From: Spirochaetia bacterium
Lineage (GTDB): Bacteria; Spirochaetota; Spirochaetia; Treponematales; Breznakiellaceae
Direction: 5' to 3'
NCBI GenBank assembly: GCA_026002305.1
Contig: BOBI01000010.1
Span: forward strand, 1-26,870
DNA length: 26,870 nt
In this document: piece after piece, positions 8,280 through 18,404 of the stretch
Layout of the letters: every line of letters starts with the position of its first letter
Numbering within the stretch: position 1 is the stretch's first letter
Made by a program: the position numbers and the translations under genes
The notes under the pieces: model-generated
Seen by the model: only the letters and a program-made list of their open reading frames with translations
Databases searched by the model: none
Told to the model about the DNA's origin: nothing

Positions 8280-11200
8280 ATGAAATCTTTTGTAAAGATA
8301 GCTATTTCCTTTGTGCTGTTGACCGCACTTTTTACCAACTGTAAGAAAAAAAACAGTTCCGGCAGCGGCATAGACAGCTTGCTGACAAATTATGCCGGTA
8401 ATTATGATATTGAAAGCGATGCTGAGCTTGCCCCGGAAGATGCGATAAGGGCAGCTTTTACATTGGACTATCGTCCGCAGCGTCCGGAACCCGTGTCCAT
8501 TATGGAAACACTTACATCCGCAGAAACATCGGGCGCGGCGGCGGCAAGTTCGCAGGGGCAGCAAATTGGAGGCGGTCTTCGTTCTATTTCAAAATACAAA
8601 ACACGTTATTACGATCCAACTGCCGACAAAGAGCGCATTGCGGAAATTATCGCATTGCAGGCAAAAGCCAACGAGGTAATAAATCCGGAAAAGGATCCGG
8701 GTAATCTTACTGTTGTTGATTGGGGGCCGCGTAATTTTTTGTCCGCTTCCGTACAGCGGCCTTCCATGTATGTAATCTTTTCCCAGCCAATGGCGCCGCT
8801 TGCAAGTTTAAGCGTACAACAATCCGGCGAGTCGCCAATATTGCGCATAACACCGCCTGTAAAAGGGGTGTTTCGTTGGTATGGCACTTCGTTTTTAAGT
8901 TTTGAAGCCGACGAGCCTGTACAAAGTCAGCAGGTTTATACTATGACCGTTGCGGATAATGTCAAATCGCTTTATGGCAAAACAATTACAGGCATAACAG
9001 ATTTTACATTTGAGACAGAGCGTCTTTCAATGTCAGATATAATTCCCGGCGAGGAATTTAAGAAGAAAAACAATTTTCATTTTGGAACAAATGATGTACC
9101 GCCTGCGGCAGCGAAAGAAGTTACAATAATATTTAATTATCCTGTTGCGGCAAATGATATAAAAGATTTTTTACAGGTTGATACAAGCGGGGGAACAAAA
9201 AACTTTAGCCTGACACAAATTGATAAATTCAAAATGCTTGCAACGGTAAATGACAATATTGAGTTTAATACAACGGTGCGTATAACGTTAAAGAAAGGCG
9301 CAAAATCCGGCAATGGAACGCTTGGAACACAAGCCGATCAGAGCCGCACTTTTAATACACCGCGTACCTTTATAGTCCGCGAAATTGACAGGCAGTCTTC
9401 TTGGGGAAAATATAAAAATCTTGTTGATATTGATTTCTCATACCCTGTAGAAAAAAAGACTGTCAAAAACGCGATACTTACAGAACCCAAAATGGATATT
9501 ACCGACGACAATTTAGAAATATGGGGAAACACCGTGCGCCTGTATAATCTGCCTGTTACGTATAACCAGAGATACACAGTCAATATTAACGAAAATGTTA
9601 AAGATATTTACGGGCGTCCTCTTGAACGCGCGTACAATAAATTAATTGTGGTACCGCCGGAGCCGCCGCCGGAAGGTTCCGCGTATTTTATGGACAGCGG
9701 TAATGTTATGTTGGAGGCCGTTTTTAAACCACGTTTAATTTTTGAATATAAAAACAATACCGGAAATTCATGGTATGAGTTGACGTCAAAAAATAATCCG
9801 TTTGCTGATTATACAACAAAGACAGAAACATTTAATTTAAAATTGGGCGAAAAAAATTACCGTTATTTTGAAGACATCGATCTTACAAAATTCTTAAACC
9901 CGCAAAGAAAAGGATTTGTTTCATTTTATGCAAATATTGACCTGTTAAGCCCAGAGAAGGATTCTTCCACAGGAAAACAAAAGACGTATCAACGTGAAAA
10001 TAAACTTAACATTCAAGTTACCGATTTAGGAATTACGGTGCGTTATGCGTTTAACCGCGCCGTAGTTTTGGTAACAAGTATTTCAACAGGTGCGCCTGTG
10101 GAAGACGCATCTGTAAAAATCATATCACCGGTTGAGGCGAATGATCCGGCGGTTAGGGATATTTCGTCTATGAATAATTTCGGCAGCGCAAAGACCGATA
10201 AAAACGGGCTTGCAATTATTGAATTGAATGCCGGTGTTCTGCGTAATAATACAAATCATTCAAACGCTTGGTTTGACGAACCATTTATACTTGCGGAAAA
10301 AGACGGCGACCGCGCGGTGTTCGACCTTAATTATCCGGCCGCGCATAACAGCTGGGCTTATGATATTTACAGTCAGAACCCTCAGTATGCGGAGGTTGTA
10401 ACGCCTGTAACATTTATGTACAGCGACAGGGGGCTTTATAAACCCGGCGAAACAATAACATTTCGCGGTGTTGATAAAACATTAGTGCTTGGTATGTACG
10501 CTCCTTACAAAGGCGATTGGGAAGTGTCGCTTGAAACCGACGATTACTCAAACGAACACATTATTACAGTAGATGGAACAACAAGCGATTCGGGCGGGTA
10601 TTACAGCACAATTAGTATACCTTCCGATGTTACACCGGGCTCTTACAGGCTTGTGTATAAACGTATAAACGCGAATAAAACAACTGTGTCTGCAAATACA
10701 CCTATAACGATTGCATTCTTTGAACGGTTAAAATTTCAGGCTTCGATAAAAGCTCCTGTTGCGCCGGTAATTTCAGGCGAGGATGTAAATATGTCGCTTA
10801 ACGCTTCGTATTTATCCGGCGGCAGTCTTGCCGGAGCCGCTTATGAAGCGTCATGGTACCGTGAGCTTGCGGGGTTTCGCCTCAATACACCGGAGTTAAA
10901 AGATTATATTTTTGGGCCGCGCAATGCTTATGACGGTAAACGATATATAGGCGATTCAAAGGGAGCGCTTTCCGCAGCGGGCGGCGCCTCGCTTAGCCAA
11001 AAGACCGGCGGTGATTTAGTTACAGGCGCGGCATATTATTATTCTGTCGAGGCAAGCGTTACCGATATAAGCAATCAGATGATTTCCGCGTATCAATCGG
11101 CGCTTGTTCACCCTGCGCGGTTTTATATAGGCGTTGATAAACCTGCTTCGCGCGGCTTCCCGAAAGCCGGAGATGAAATATTATTTTCGTATGTAACCGT

Positions 11201-14200
11201 CGATCCTGCCGGAACGCTTCTTAACGGCAATGCGTTATTTTTAAAATCAGGTGAAGACTCAAATAAAATTACCGTTGAATTGATACGCGAAGATTGGAAG
11301 CGTGTTCAACAGCCGGGTGTAAACGGTTATGTATACGACCGTTATGAAAAAGAAAACATTACGGAAACTACTCAAAAAATTGACATAAAAACAAAAGGCG
11401 GCTTTAAAGTAAAACCTTTAAAGGCGGGCTTTTATATACTGCGTGTAACGGCATTTGACCGTGACGGCAGGAAAGTTCTTACGGAACGCAGTTTTTACGC
11501 GACAGGTTCGGATTGGGGTTATTGGAATATGAATAATGCCGCAGAATTGCGCCTAACGCCGGATCAAAGTGTTTACAATCCGGGTGATACGGCGCAGGTT
11601 CTTTTACAGAGCAGCCTTCCGGTAGGCAATTATTTAATTACAGTTGAACGCGAAGGCATATTTACACAGGAAGTGCGACGCTTTGAAGAAAGCGTCTCTA
11701 TAATTGACATTCCTATAGCGCGTAACTTTGTGCCGGTTGTTTATGTTTCGGTTGCTTCTTATTCGGTGCGTTCCGGCGAACCTGCACATACGTATGGAAG
11801 TCCGGACCTGGATAAACCAAAAGGTTATTACGGCGTAACAAAACTTTTTGTAAATCCGCGTGTGCGCGCGTTTAGTGTAAAGGTTGAAACAAACAAGAAA
11901 GTTTTCCGGCCCGGCGACGAAGTTACACTTACATTAACAGCGGAGCGCGACGGCCGTGCGTTGCCTAATGCCGAGCTGACACTAATGGCGGTTGACCGCG
12001 GTGTGCTTGATCTTATCAATTATCATGTACCAGACCCTATATCGTACTTCTACAGTGAAGAACGTTTTAATTTAAAAACCGCAGGCGGTGATTCACGCGC
12101 GTGGTTAATGGATCCCGTCACATACAGCGTAAAAAATCTTGAAGGTGGCGAGGGCGACAGTAAAATAGAAGAACGCGTCGACTTTAATCCTACCGCTGTG
12201 TTTGAGCCGTTTCTAATAACAGACGCAAAAGGTAAGGTGCAATGTACGTTTAAACTGCCTGACACGCTTACAACATACCGTATAACGATATTTGGTGTTC
12301 AGGGCGATCTGTTTTCGTTAAAGGAATCCGAAATTGCGGCACAAAATAAAATCAATGTTATGCAAATACAATCACGCCGTATGCGCGAAAGGGATACCGC
12401 GGAAACCGGTGTGCTGATAAGCAACTTGGATTCCGCCGCGCACAAGGTTACGGTTGGTTTGAGCGTTACGCCAAAAACCGAAAATAAAGATGATGATGAA
12501 AGCGGCATTATTTCCGCCGCCGGCGCCGCGTTTGTTGACGGCGATAGCAGCCGCACCCTTACCGTAAAAAGCGGCGAGAATGCAGTTGTATATTTTGATG
12601 TTGCGGCGGAGAAACACGGATTGGTAAATCTTGTATATACAATCACATCCGATATTTTAAATGAAAAACTTATCCAGCCTATTACAATAGAAAAACCGTA
12701 TATAAAAGAAACCGTAACGGCAACAGGGCAATTAACATCGGCGAATACAGGAACGGAAGGTCTTGTGCTGCCGTCGTGGGCAGATGACGGCATGGGCTCA
12801 TTAAAAATTACGCTTGACGCAACACGTTTAAGTTTACTGGAATCTTCAATCAATTATTTATTTCACTATCCTTATGGTTGTATGGAACAACGCAGCGCCG
12901 CAATTTGGCCTCTTGTTACATTTGGTGAATACCTAGATGATTTTGATTTAAAAAACGAAGTCTCCGATCCAAAAAAAGTAGTTGAAAATGAAATAAAATC
13001 ATGGGCAAAAGTGCAGTTGCCTTCCGGCGGCTTTCCCTATTGGCCCAGCGGTCTTAAAGCAGATAGTTATGTTTCGTTACGGATAGCGCATATCATCGCT
13101 ATCGCAAAACAAAAAAATTATCGTGTGCCTTCATCGTTAAACGTTGACAAACTAATAAGCTATCTTAACAGTGAATATCAAAAAAACTATCGTGAAGGCC
13201 GCGTATCTGCAGGGAATGATTATTTACAATCGTATATGCTCTATGTCTTTTCACTTTTAAAACAACCTGTTGATGCATCACGGTTAGCTGAAATATTAAG
13301 ACATGAAAAGGTTACGCCCGCCGCGGTTGCGTTTTGCGGCATGACCTATCTTAACATCGGACGTACAAACGAAGCCGCCGCTCTTACTTTGCGGAACCTT
13401 CTGCGGCCTACAACACGCGGCGTTGACCTTACAAGCGTAAATGATGATAACAGTTTCTATTACGGCGGCAAGATCGAAGAGTATGCTCTTATTTTGGAAT
13501 TCTTTGTGCGGCAATACCCTGGTGATGAAATTTGCACAAGGTTGTTATACACACTTTTAGAAAATAAGAGGAGCAGCGGTTACTGGACAAGCACCGCCGT
13601 AACGGTACGTGTTCTTTCTGCTGTAGATGCACTTATACGAGCCGACAATATAGAAAAAACAAATCTAACATCTAACGTTTCGCTTAACGGTACAGAGCTT
13701 TTTAACGGAAGTTTTTCCGGGCTTGCCGCGAAAGTGCAGACACAAACTTTTGATATTAGTGCATTTCCCATTGCGGGAATGCAGCGCGACAAGAGTCTGC
13801 CTTTAGTCTTTAGCAAAAAAGGCGCCGGCAATATTTATTGGACATCATCATTAACTTATGCGTTACCGCCTGAATTGCAGTCTGTCCGAGATGAGGGAAT
13901 CGGTGTGGCATTACAGATACTTGAACTAGACGACACTGAAATAAAAGATAGTGTGTTGGAAAGTGGAAAGATGTACCGCGCAAAAGTCCGGCTTGCATCT
14001 TCGCGCGATAGAAACTATCTTGCGCTGCGTGCTCCCATTCCGTCGGGTGCGGAAATACTTGACGCGGCATTTGTTACAACAACGGCACACGCAGCGGACG
14101 GTGGGCGCGACGAAAATGAAAAAGACGGCTATTATAATGGGCGCCATGTAAGCAATCAATTTATTTTTGACAACGAAGTGCAATATTTCTGGGATTACTT

Positions 14201-14342
14201 TGAAAAAGGCGAAACAACGGTTCAATTTTTATTTCGTGCCGCCCGCCGTGGTGTATTTCCCACCCCGCCGCTGCAAGCTGAATGTATGTATGAAGAAGAA
14301 ATATTTGGCCGTACCGCGGGCGCATTATATACGATAAAATGA
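8280..14342 (+). CDS. Bacterial alpha-2-macroglobulin lipoprotein with thioester
   Basis: A 2020-residue protease-trapping protein of the periplasm or cell surface. Residues 1–21 are a lipoprotein signal (positive start, hydrophobic core, lipobox LFTNC with Cys21, looser than the E. coli consensus as usual in spirochaetes). Then come Ig-like/MG repeats: SbsA-type Ig-like modules (about 130–250 and 370–460), an MG module starting near 718 (DRGLYKPGETITFRG), another near 1097, the A2M core near 1207–1340 (LPDTLTTYRITIFG), and a thioester domain with GCMEQ, Cys1534 and Gln1537, flanked by alpha-helical repeats to about 1800. An intact CxEQ lets the protein covalently trap attacking proteases. 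It overlaps pbpC by 4 nt (ATGA), the usual partner. Long antisense open frames inside it are shadows. Confidence 0.93.
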   Translation: MKSFVKIAISFVLLTALFTNCKKKNSSGSGIDSLLTNYAGNYDIESDAELAPEDAIRAAFTLDYRPQRPEPVSIMETLTSAETSGAAAASSQGQQIGGGLRSISKYKTRYYDPTADKERIAEIIALQAKANEVINPEKDPGNLTVVDWGPRNFLSASVQRPSMYVIFSQPMAPLASLSVQQSGESPILRITPPVKGVFRWYGTSFLSFEADEPVQSQQVYTMTVADNVKSLYGKTITGITDFTFETERLSMSDIIPGEEFKKKNNFHFGTNDVPPAAAKEVTIIFNYPVAANDIKDFLQVDTSGGTKNFSLTQIDKFKMLATVNDNIEFNTTVRITLKKGAKSGNGTLGTQADQSRTFNTPRTFIVREIDRQSSWGKYKNLVDIDFSYPVEKKTVKNAILTEPKMDITDDNLEIWGNTVRLYNLPVTYNQRYTVNINENVKDIYGRPLERAYNKLIVVPPEPPPEGSAYFMDSGNVMLEAVFKPRLIFEYKNNTGNSWYELTSKNNPFADYTTKTETFNLKLGEKNYRYFEDIDLTKFLNPQRKGFVSFYANIDLLSPEKDSSTGKQKTYQRENKLNIQVTDLGITVRYAFNRAVVLVTSISTGAPVEDASVKIISPVEANDPAVRDISSMNNFGSAKTDKNGLAIIELNAGVLRNNTNHSNAWFDEPFILAEKDGDRAVFDLNYPAAHNSWAYDIYSQNPQYAEVVTPVTFMYSDRGLYKPGETITFRGVDKTLVLGMYAPYKGDWEVSLETDDYSNEHIITVDGTTSDSGGYYSTISIPSDVTPGSYRLVYKRINANKTTVSANTPITIAFFERLKFQASIKAPVAPVISGEDVNMSLNASYLSGGSLAGAAYEASWYRELAGFRLNTPELKDYIFGPRNAYDGKRYIGDSKGALSAAGGASLSQKTGGDLVTGAAYYYSVEASVTDISNQMISAYQSALVHPARFYIGVDKPASRGFPKAGDEILFSYVTVDPAGTLLNGNALFLKSGEDSNKITVELIREDWKRVQQPGVNGYVYDRYEKENITETTQKIDIKTKGGFKVKPLKAGFYILRVTAFDRDGRKVLTERSFYATGSDWGYWNMNNAAELRLTPDQSVYNPGDTAQVLLQSSLPVGNYLITVEREGIFTQEVRRFEESVSIIDIPIARNFVPVVYVSVASYSVRSGEPAHTYGSPDLDKPKGYYGVTKLFVNPRVRAFSVKVETNKKVFRPGDEVTLTLTAERDGRALPNAELTLMAVDRGVLDLINYHVPDPISYFYSEERFNLKTAGGDSRAWLMDPVTYSVKNLEGGEGDSKIEERVDFNPTAVFEPFLITDAKGKVQCTFKLPDTLTTYRITIFGVQGDLFSLKESEIAAQNKINVMQIQSRRMRERDTAETGVLISNLDSAAHKVTVGLSVTPKTENKDDDESGIISAAGAAFVDGDSSRTLTVKSGENAVVYFDVAAEKHGLVNLVYTITSDILNEKLIQPITIEKPYIKETVTATGQLTSANTGTEGLVLPSWADDGMGSLKITLDATRLSLLESSINYLFHYPYGCMEQRSAAIWPLVTFGEYLDDFDLKNEVSDPKKVVENEIKSWAKVQLPSGGFPYWPSGLKADSYVSLRIAHIIAIAKQKNYRVPSSLNVDKLISYLNSEYQKNYREGRVSAGNDYLQSYMLYVFSLLKQPVDASRLAEILRHEKVTPAAVAFCGMTYLNIGRTNEAAALTLRNLLRPTTRGVDLTSVNDDNSFYYGGKIEEYALILEFFVRQYPGDEICTRLLYTLLENKRSSGYWTSTAVTVRVLSAVDALIRADNIEKTNLTSNVSLNGTELFNGSFSGLAAKVQTQTFDISAFPIAGMQRDKSLPLVFSKKGAGNIYWTSSLTYALPPELQSVRDEGIGVALQILELDDTEIKDSVLESGKMYRAKVRLASSRDRNYLALRAPIPSGAEILDAAFVTTTAHAADGGRDENEKDGYYNGRHVSNQFIFDNEVQYFWDYFEKGETTVQFLFRAARRGVFPTPPLQAECMYEEEIFGRTAGALYTIK

Positions 14343-16675
14343 ACAGGCAAGCCGCAGAGCTTAGTGGTATTAAACCGCACACAAAAAAAATAATACGGGT
14401 GTTTTTGGCCTTTGCCGTATTTTATGCTTTGTTGCGCCTAACGCCATATCCTGAATTAAAAGCTTTTTTAAACAGGTCATGCAGTACGCGCATTTTTGAC
14501 AGAAATGGCAATCTTGTTCAGGTTATTCCGGTAGAGAACGGTGTGCGCCGCGAGTATTTTAAAATTGACGAAATACCAAAAGAAATTGCCGGTGTTTTTA
14601 TTCAAGCAGAAGATTCGCGGTTTTATTCTCACTTTGGTGTTGATGTAATTGCTATTGCACGCGCCGGTTTTCAAAATATCACAACACACAGGCGTGTAAG
14701 CGGCGCTTCTACAATTACAATGCAGCTTGCGCGCATTATTGCCGCACAGTCCGCAAATCAACCAAGAAATGCTTTTGTCAGAAAACTGTTAGAAGCGGTT
14801 AACGCAGTACGCTTGGAGACACGGTTTGGTAAAAATCAAATATTAGAATACTACCTGAATTCACTGCCTTTTGGTTTTAGGACAGAAGGCGTTGCTTCGG
14901 CGGCAAAAAACTTTTTTTCATCCGATATGGATATGCTTACACCCGCGCAAATATTTTGTTTGGCGGTTATTCCGCGCCGTCCGGCCGCTTACAATCCTAT
15001 CAACAATCCAGAGGAATGTCTTAATGCGGCAAAAGAATTGGAAAAGAACTTTTCGGGAAAAACACAAAATAAAAAACACTATCCATTACTTACAGGTATC
15101 ACCGGTGATGACTGGCAATCCGCCGTTTCAAAAAGACGAGTTTATAATTATCCTATTCAGATGCCTCATCTTGTTCGTTATGTGATGAACAATCAAAAAG
15201 CAATTACACACTCAAAAAACGCGATAACTTCTATAAAATTAACAGCCGATCTTAATTTACAGCACTATGTAGAGGGATTAATTTCGTCTAACGTTAAACG
15301 TTATTATAACAAACGTATTAGTAATGGCGCTGTGCTGGTTATTGATAATAAATCAGGTGATGTATTGGCATGGGTAGGCAGCGCCGATTTTTTCAATGAA
15401 AGGGATCGCGGACAGATTGACGGTGTGCTTGCAAGAAACCAGCCCGGCAGCAGCATGAAACCATTTTTGTATGCGCTTGCGTTGGAGAAAGGTTTTTCTC
15501 CGGTTACGGTTCTTGCCGATGTGCCTGTCAATTTCGGAACAGAAGAAATATATATACCGCAAAATTTTAATAATATGTTTAACGGCCCTGTACTATTTCG
15601 TCATGCGCTTGCTTCAAGTTTAAATATACCGGCGGTGTATCTTTTATGGCGCTTGGGTATAAAGAACTACACGGACTATTTAATGAGGCTGCAATTTAAT
15701 TCATTACAAGGAGAGCGGGGCGCGGAAGCGGCAGGTTTGGGGCTTGCTTTGGGAAATGCGCCTGTAAGTTTATATGAGTTGGTTCATGCATTCAGTATAT
15801 TTCCTAATGACGGTAATTTAATTCCGCTTAATTTTGTTATATCAGGTTATGGTGAGGATAAAAGAAAAGCAAGAAATCCGATAGAACCGGATCGGGTAAT
15901 ATCATCTGATACGGCAAGAATTATTTGTTCGTTTTTGTCGGACCCGGCCGCTCGTGTTATCGCGTTTAGAAGTTCGTCAACATTTAACACGGGCTTTCCT
16001 GTAATTTTCAAAACAGGCACGGCAAATCAATATCAAAGTATTGCAGCGTTAGGGGCATCGCCTGAATATTCGGTTGGTGTGTGGATGGGCAACTTTAACG
16101 GGGAGACTGTTATCGGTAAGACAGGAAGCTCTGTTCCGGCATTAATTGCGCGCGATACATTAAAATATTTACACAAAGGCAAAGATGCCCATTCAGGAAC
16201 GCAAAATTTTAGTGAGCCGGAAAGTTATACCATGGCAAAGGTTTGCGCACTCTCCGGTATGCGCCCTGCGGAAAATTGCCCGTCAGTTCTTTATGAATAT
16301 ATTCCGGCAGATGAAAAAGATATACAGTACTGTACATGGCATAAAAATAGTGTAATTAATTATCCGGCGGAGTACCAAGGTTGGTTTATCGCGTCAAAAC
16401 GTGAAGGTACAATTGATAACAGCAATACCCCGCTTTCTGTAATTACACCCAGAGACGGTTTTATTTTTTTTGCAAACCCGCAGACGTTAGGCGATGACAC
16501 GATTCCTGTTGAAGTGATTGGAGGCAGCGAAGATCAACTAAATGTCTTTTATGACGATAAGCAGTTTACATATTACAGGCCGTTTAAATTTTTCCTGCCG
16601 TTGGAGAAAGGGGTACACAGTTTAACGGTAACAAATAATGATGAAGGTGAGACATTGTCTTTTACGGTTGAATGA
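14339..16675 (+). CDS. pbpC: Penicillin-binding protein 1C
   Basis: Bifunctional peptidoglycan glycosyltransferase/transpeptidase, 778 residues (E. coli PbpC about 770). A single membrane anchor lies at about 18–34. The GT51 domain shows the catalytic Glu91 in QAEDSRFYSHFGVD and the TITMQLAR motif. The transpeptidase shows SSMK (Ser371, Lys374), SLN in ASSLNIPAV, and KTGT with Lys558. The C-terminal ~90 residues form the Ig-like BiPBP_C domain typical of the 1C type. ATG 14339 overlaps the A2M stop. Genetic pairing of pbpC with a periplasmic A2M is widespread and suggests joint defence: protease capture at breaches and wall repair, although the mechanism remains a hypothesis in the field. Confidence 0.95.
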   Translation: MNRQAAELSGIKPHTKKIIRVFLAFAVFYALLRLTPYPELKAFLNRSCSTRIFDRNGNLVQVIPVENGVRREYFKIDEIPKEIAGVFIQAEDSRFYSHFGVDVIAIARAGFQNITTHRRVSGASTITMQLARIIAAQSANQPRNAFVRKLLEAVNAVRLETRFGKNQILEYYLNSLPFGFRTEGVASAAKNFFSSDMDMLTPAQIFCLAVIPRRPAAYNPINNPEECLNAAKELEKNFSGKTQNKKHYPLLTGITGDDWQSAVSKRRVYNYPIQMPHLVRYVMNNQKAITHSKNAITSIKLTADLNLQHYVEGLISSNVKRYYNKRISNGAVLVIDNKSGDVLAWVGSADFFNERDRGQIDGVLARNQPGSSMKPFLYALALEKGFSPVTVLADVPVNFGTEEIYIPQNFNNMFNGPVLFRHALASSLNIPAVYLLWRLGIKNYTDYLMRLQFNSLQGERGAEAAGLGLALGNAPVSLYELVHAFSIFPNDGNLIPLNFVISGYGEDKRKARNPIEPDRVISSDTARIICSFLSDPAARVIAFRSSSTFNTGFPVIFKTGTANQYQSIAALGASPEYSVGVWMGNFNGETVIGKTGSSVPALIARDTLKYLHKGKDAHSGTQNFSEPESYTMAKVCALSGMRPAENCPSVLYEYIPADEKDIQYCTWHKNSVINYPAEYQGWFIASKREGTIDNSNTPLSVITPRDGFIFFANPQTLGDDTIPVEVIGGSEDQLNVFYDDKQFTYYRPFKFFLPLEKGVHSLTVTNNDEGETLSFTVE

Positions 16676-16705
16676 TATTTATTTTTATTATGCAGGGGAG
16701 TTTTT

Positions 16706-17959
16706 ATGAAACTTGAAAAGATATTTCCGTTGACCAAGGCGGCCTTGGAAAAAATTGCCGCAGACGAGGGGACGCCGTTTTATATTTACGATGAGAAGGC
16801 CATTCGGGAGAATGCTCGAAGGATAAACGCTGCGTTTTCGGTTTTTCCGTCGTTCTTGAACCATTTTGCGGTAAAAGCAATGCCTAATCCGGCTATGCTG
16901 CGGATTCTGCGCGAAGAGGGGTTTGGCGCCGACTGCTCCAGTTTGCCGGAGCTGTTACTTTCGGAAATGGCTGGGATTTACGGCGAGAAAATAATGTTCA
17001 CGTCGAATGAAACGCCATCGGTCGAATTTAAGAAAGCAAAGGAAATGAAGGCAATTATCAATCTGGACGATTTTTCGCACATCGAATTCCTTGAAAAGTG
17101 CGCCGGGTTGCCGGAATTGGTCTCGGTTCGTTATAATCCCGGGCAACTAAAACTTGGGAATGCCATAATCGGCAACCCGGTTGAGGCAAAATACGGTTTT
17201 ACACGTGAACAGGTCATTGAAGGCTTTAAAATATTGCAAAAAAAAGGCGTCAAACGCTTTGCGCTGCATACAATGGTGGCATCCAACGAGCTAAATGTGG
17301 GTTATCATGTTGAAACGGGCATACTTTTGTTTGAGTTTGCCGCCGAAATCAAACAAAAAACAGGAATTTCGCTGGAATTTGTCAATTTAGGCGGCGGCGT
17401 TGGTATTCCATACAAGCCTGAGGATAAAGCCATTGACTACGTTGAGCTTGCGGCAGGTTTAAAAACCGCCTACGACAATACCGCCGTGCCCGCAGGTCTT
17501 GGCAGCATGGGCATACACACCGAGTGGGGAAGGGCGGTTACAGGCCCCTACGGCTACCTTGTAACGCGGGCTATCCACAAAAAAGACATATACAGGCAGT
17601 ATGTAGGCGTGGACGCCTCGATGGCAGACCTTATGCGTCCGGGAATGTACGGCGCCTATCACCATATTAGCGTATCCGGCAAAGAAACCGCACCACACAC
17701 CGAAACCTACGATGTTGTAGGCAGCCTCTGCGAGAACTGTGATAAATTCGCCGTCCGCCGAATTTTGCCGGTAATTGAGTGCGGCGAGCAAACCGGCGAC
17801 CTTTTGGTAATCCACGATGCCGGCGCTCACGGGCGCGCCATGGGCTTTAACTACAACGGCAAAATGCGCTGCGGCGAGCTGCTACTCTGTGCCGACGGCG
17901 CCACGGTCAGGATCCGCCGCCGCGAAACAATAGACGATTACTTTGCGACATTGGTTTGA
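16706..17959 (+). CDS. lysA: Diaminopimelate decarboxylase, clostridial/spirochaete-type variant
   Basis: PLP-dependent fold-type III decarboxylase converting meso-diaminopimelate to lysine, 417 residues. Lys57 in HFAVKAMPNP is the PLP lysine; the glycine-rich phosphate loop is VNLGGGVGIPY; the partner-subunit motif CENCD and a C-terminal HDAGAHGRAMGFNYN segment are present. It differs from the common LysA form, having HTMVASNELN where most have HxHIGSQ, and GLGSMGIHTEWGR for the EPGR region; ornithine or carboxynorspermidine decarboxylase is the main alternative, but the overall pattern fits the LysA-like branch of clostridia and spirochaetes. AGGGGAG precedes ATG 16706. It follows pbpC by 30 nt and may be read from the same promoter. 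G+C rises noticeably toward its 3' end. Confidence 0.85.
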   Translation: MKLEKIFPLTKAALEKIAADEGTPFYIYDEKAIRENARRINAAFSVFPSFLNHFAVKAMPNPAMLRILREEGFGADCSSLPELLLSEMAGIYGEKIMFTSNETPSVEFKKAKEMKAIINLDDFSHIEFLEKCAGLPELVSVRYNPGQLKLGNAIIGNPVEAKYGFTREQVIEGFKILQKKGVKRFALHTMVASNELNVGYHVETGILLFEFAAEIKQKTGISLEFVNLGGGVGIPYKPEDKAIDYVELAAGLKTAYDNTAVPAGLGSMGIHTEWGRAVTGPYGYLVTRAIHKKDIYRQYVGVDASMADLMRPGMYGAYHHISVSGKETAPHTETYDVVGSLCENCDKFAVRRILPVIECGEQTGDLLVIHDAGAHGRAMGFNYNGKMRCGELLLCADGATVRIRRRETIDDYFATLV

Positions 17960-17984
17960 AAAAAGCCGGTTTAACAGCGGGGGC

Positions 17985-18020
17985 AAAAAAAACCGCGAAA
18001 TATAAGATGGTATTTCGCGG
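17985..18020 (-). terminator. Rho-independent terminator for the leftward flgM unit
   Basis: CCGCGAAATA (17993–18002) and TATTTCGCGG (18011–18020) form a perfect 10-bp stem with an 8-nt loop. On the minus strand it is followed by eight T (17985–17992 is A8 on +), an ideal intrinsic terminator, 21 nt after the flgM stop. The + strand lacks a T-run after the stem, so lysA transcripts arriving from the other side may be stopped less efficiently. Confidence 0.9.
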
Positions 18021-18041
18021 GGAATTTCGGGTGGGTCTTTA

Positions 18042-18353
18042 TCAGAGTTTTAGGGGGCCATCTCCGGCGTTTGGCCAAAGAACATCGATAATTTTCTCGG
18101 CGGCGCCGTTAAGGACGATGTCGTTAATGTAAGCAGGATCGTTGATCTTCTTTTTCATTTCGGCAACTAAGTCGGCACGCACATCGGGTGCGGCAGAAAC
18201 AATATCAATAGCATGGAGAAGGTCGGCTTTTTTAAAGGCCTCTTCCGATATGCTTACAGAATCGACTTTACCCTTGCTTTTAACCTGATCAGTTCTTTCG
18301 CCGGTCTTAACTGGCTGAATGGGGTCTAATGGGTTCATTCTTCCGATTGTCAT
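18042..18353 (-). CDS. flgM: Anti-sigma-28 factor FlgM
   Basis: Small 103-residue protein whose C-terminal two-thirds match FlgM: DSVSISEEAFKKADLLHAID, then APDVRADLVAEMKKKINDPAY, the segment that binds the flagellar sigma factor FliA, behind a hydrophilic and probably disordered N-terminus. FlgM holds sigma-28 inactive until the basal body is finished. Start ATG at 18351–18353 has AGGAAG upstream. It is last in the guaB–rsmI–flgM run, 51 nt after rsmI, with a strong terminator behind it. Assignment rests on motif pattern; the family is poorly conserved. Confidence 0.78.
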   Translation of the reverse strand: MTIGRMNPLDPIQPVKTGERTDQVKSKGKVDSVSISEEAFKKADLLHAIDIVSAAPDVRADLVAEMKKKINDPAYINDIVLNGAAEKIIDVLWPNAGDGPLKL

Positions 18354-18378
18354 ATTTACTTCCTACCTACAACGATTA

Positions 18379-18396
18379 TCGGCAAAAAATTGCCAA
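18379..18396 (-). other. Small hairpin between rsmI and flgM
   Basis: On the minus strand TTGGCAA and TTGCCGA (18396–18390 and 18385–18379) pair over 7 bp, one G·U, around a TTTT loop, 25 nt before the flgM ATG. No T-tract follows. It lies just upstream of the flgM ribosome site and could tune read-through or translation; chance is also possible. Confidence 0.35.
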
Positions 18397-18404
18397 TAGT
18401 TAAA

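Noticed and set aside
12299..12853. A 184-codon open frame antisense to the A2M gene
   Set aside because: It has no recognisable motif or ribosome site and lies wholly inside a clearly coding frame; several similar shadows occur across this 6-kb gene.
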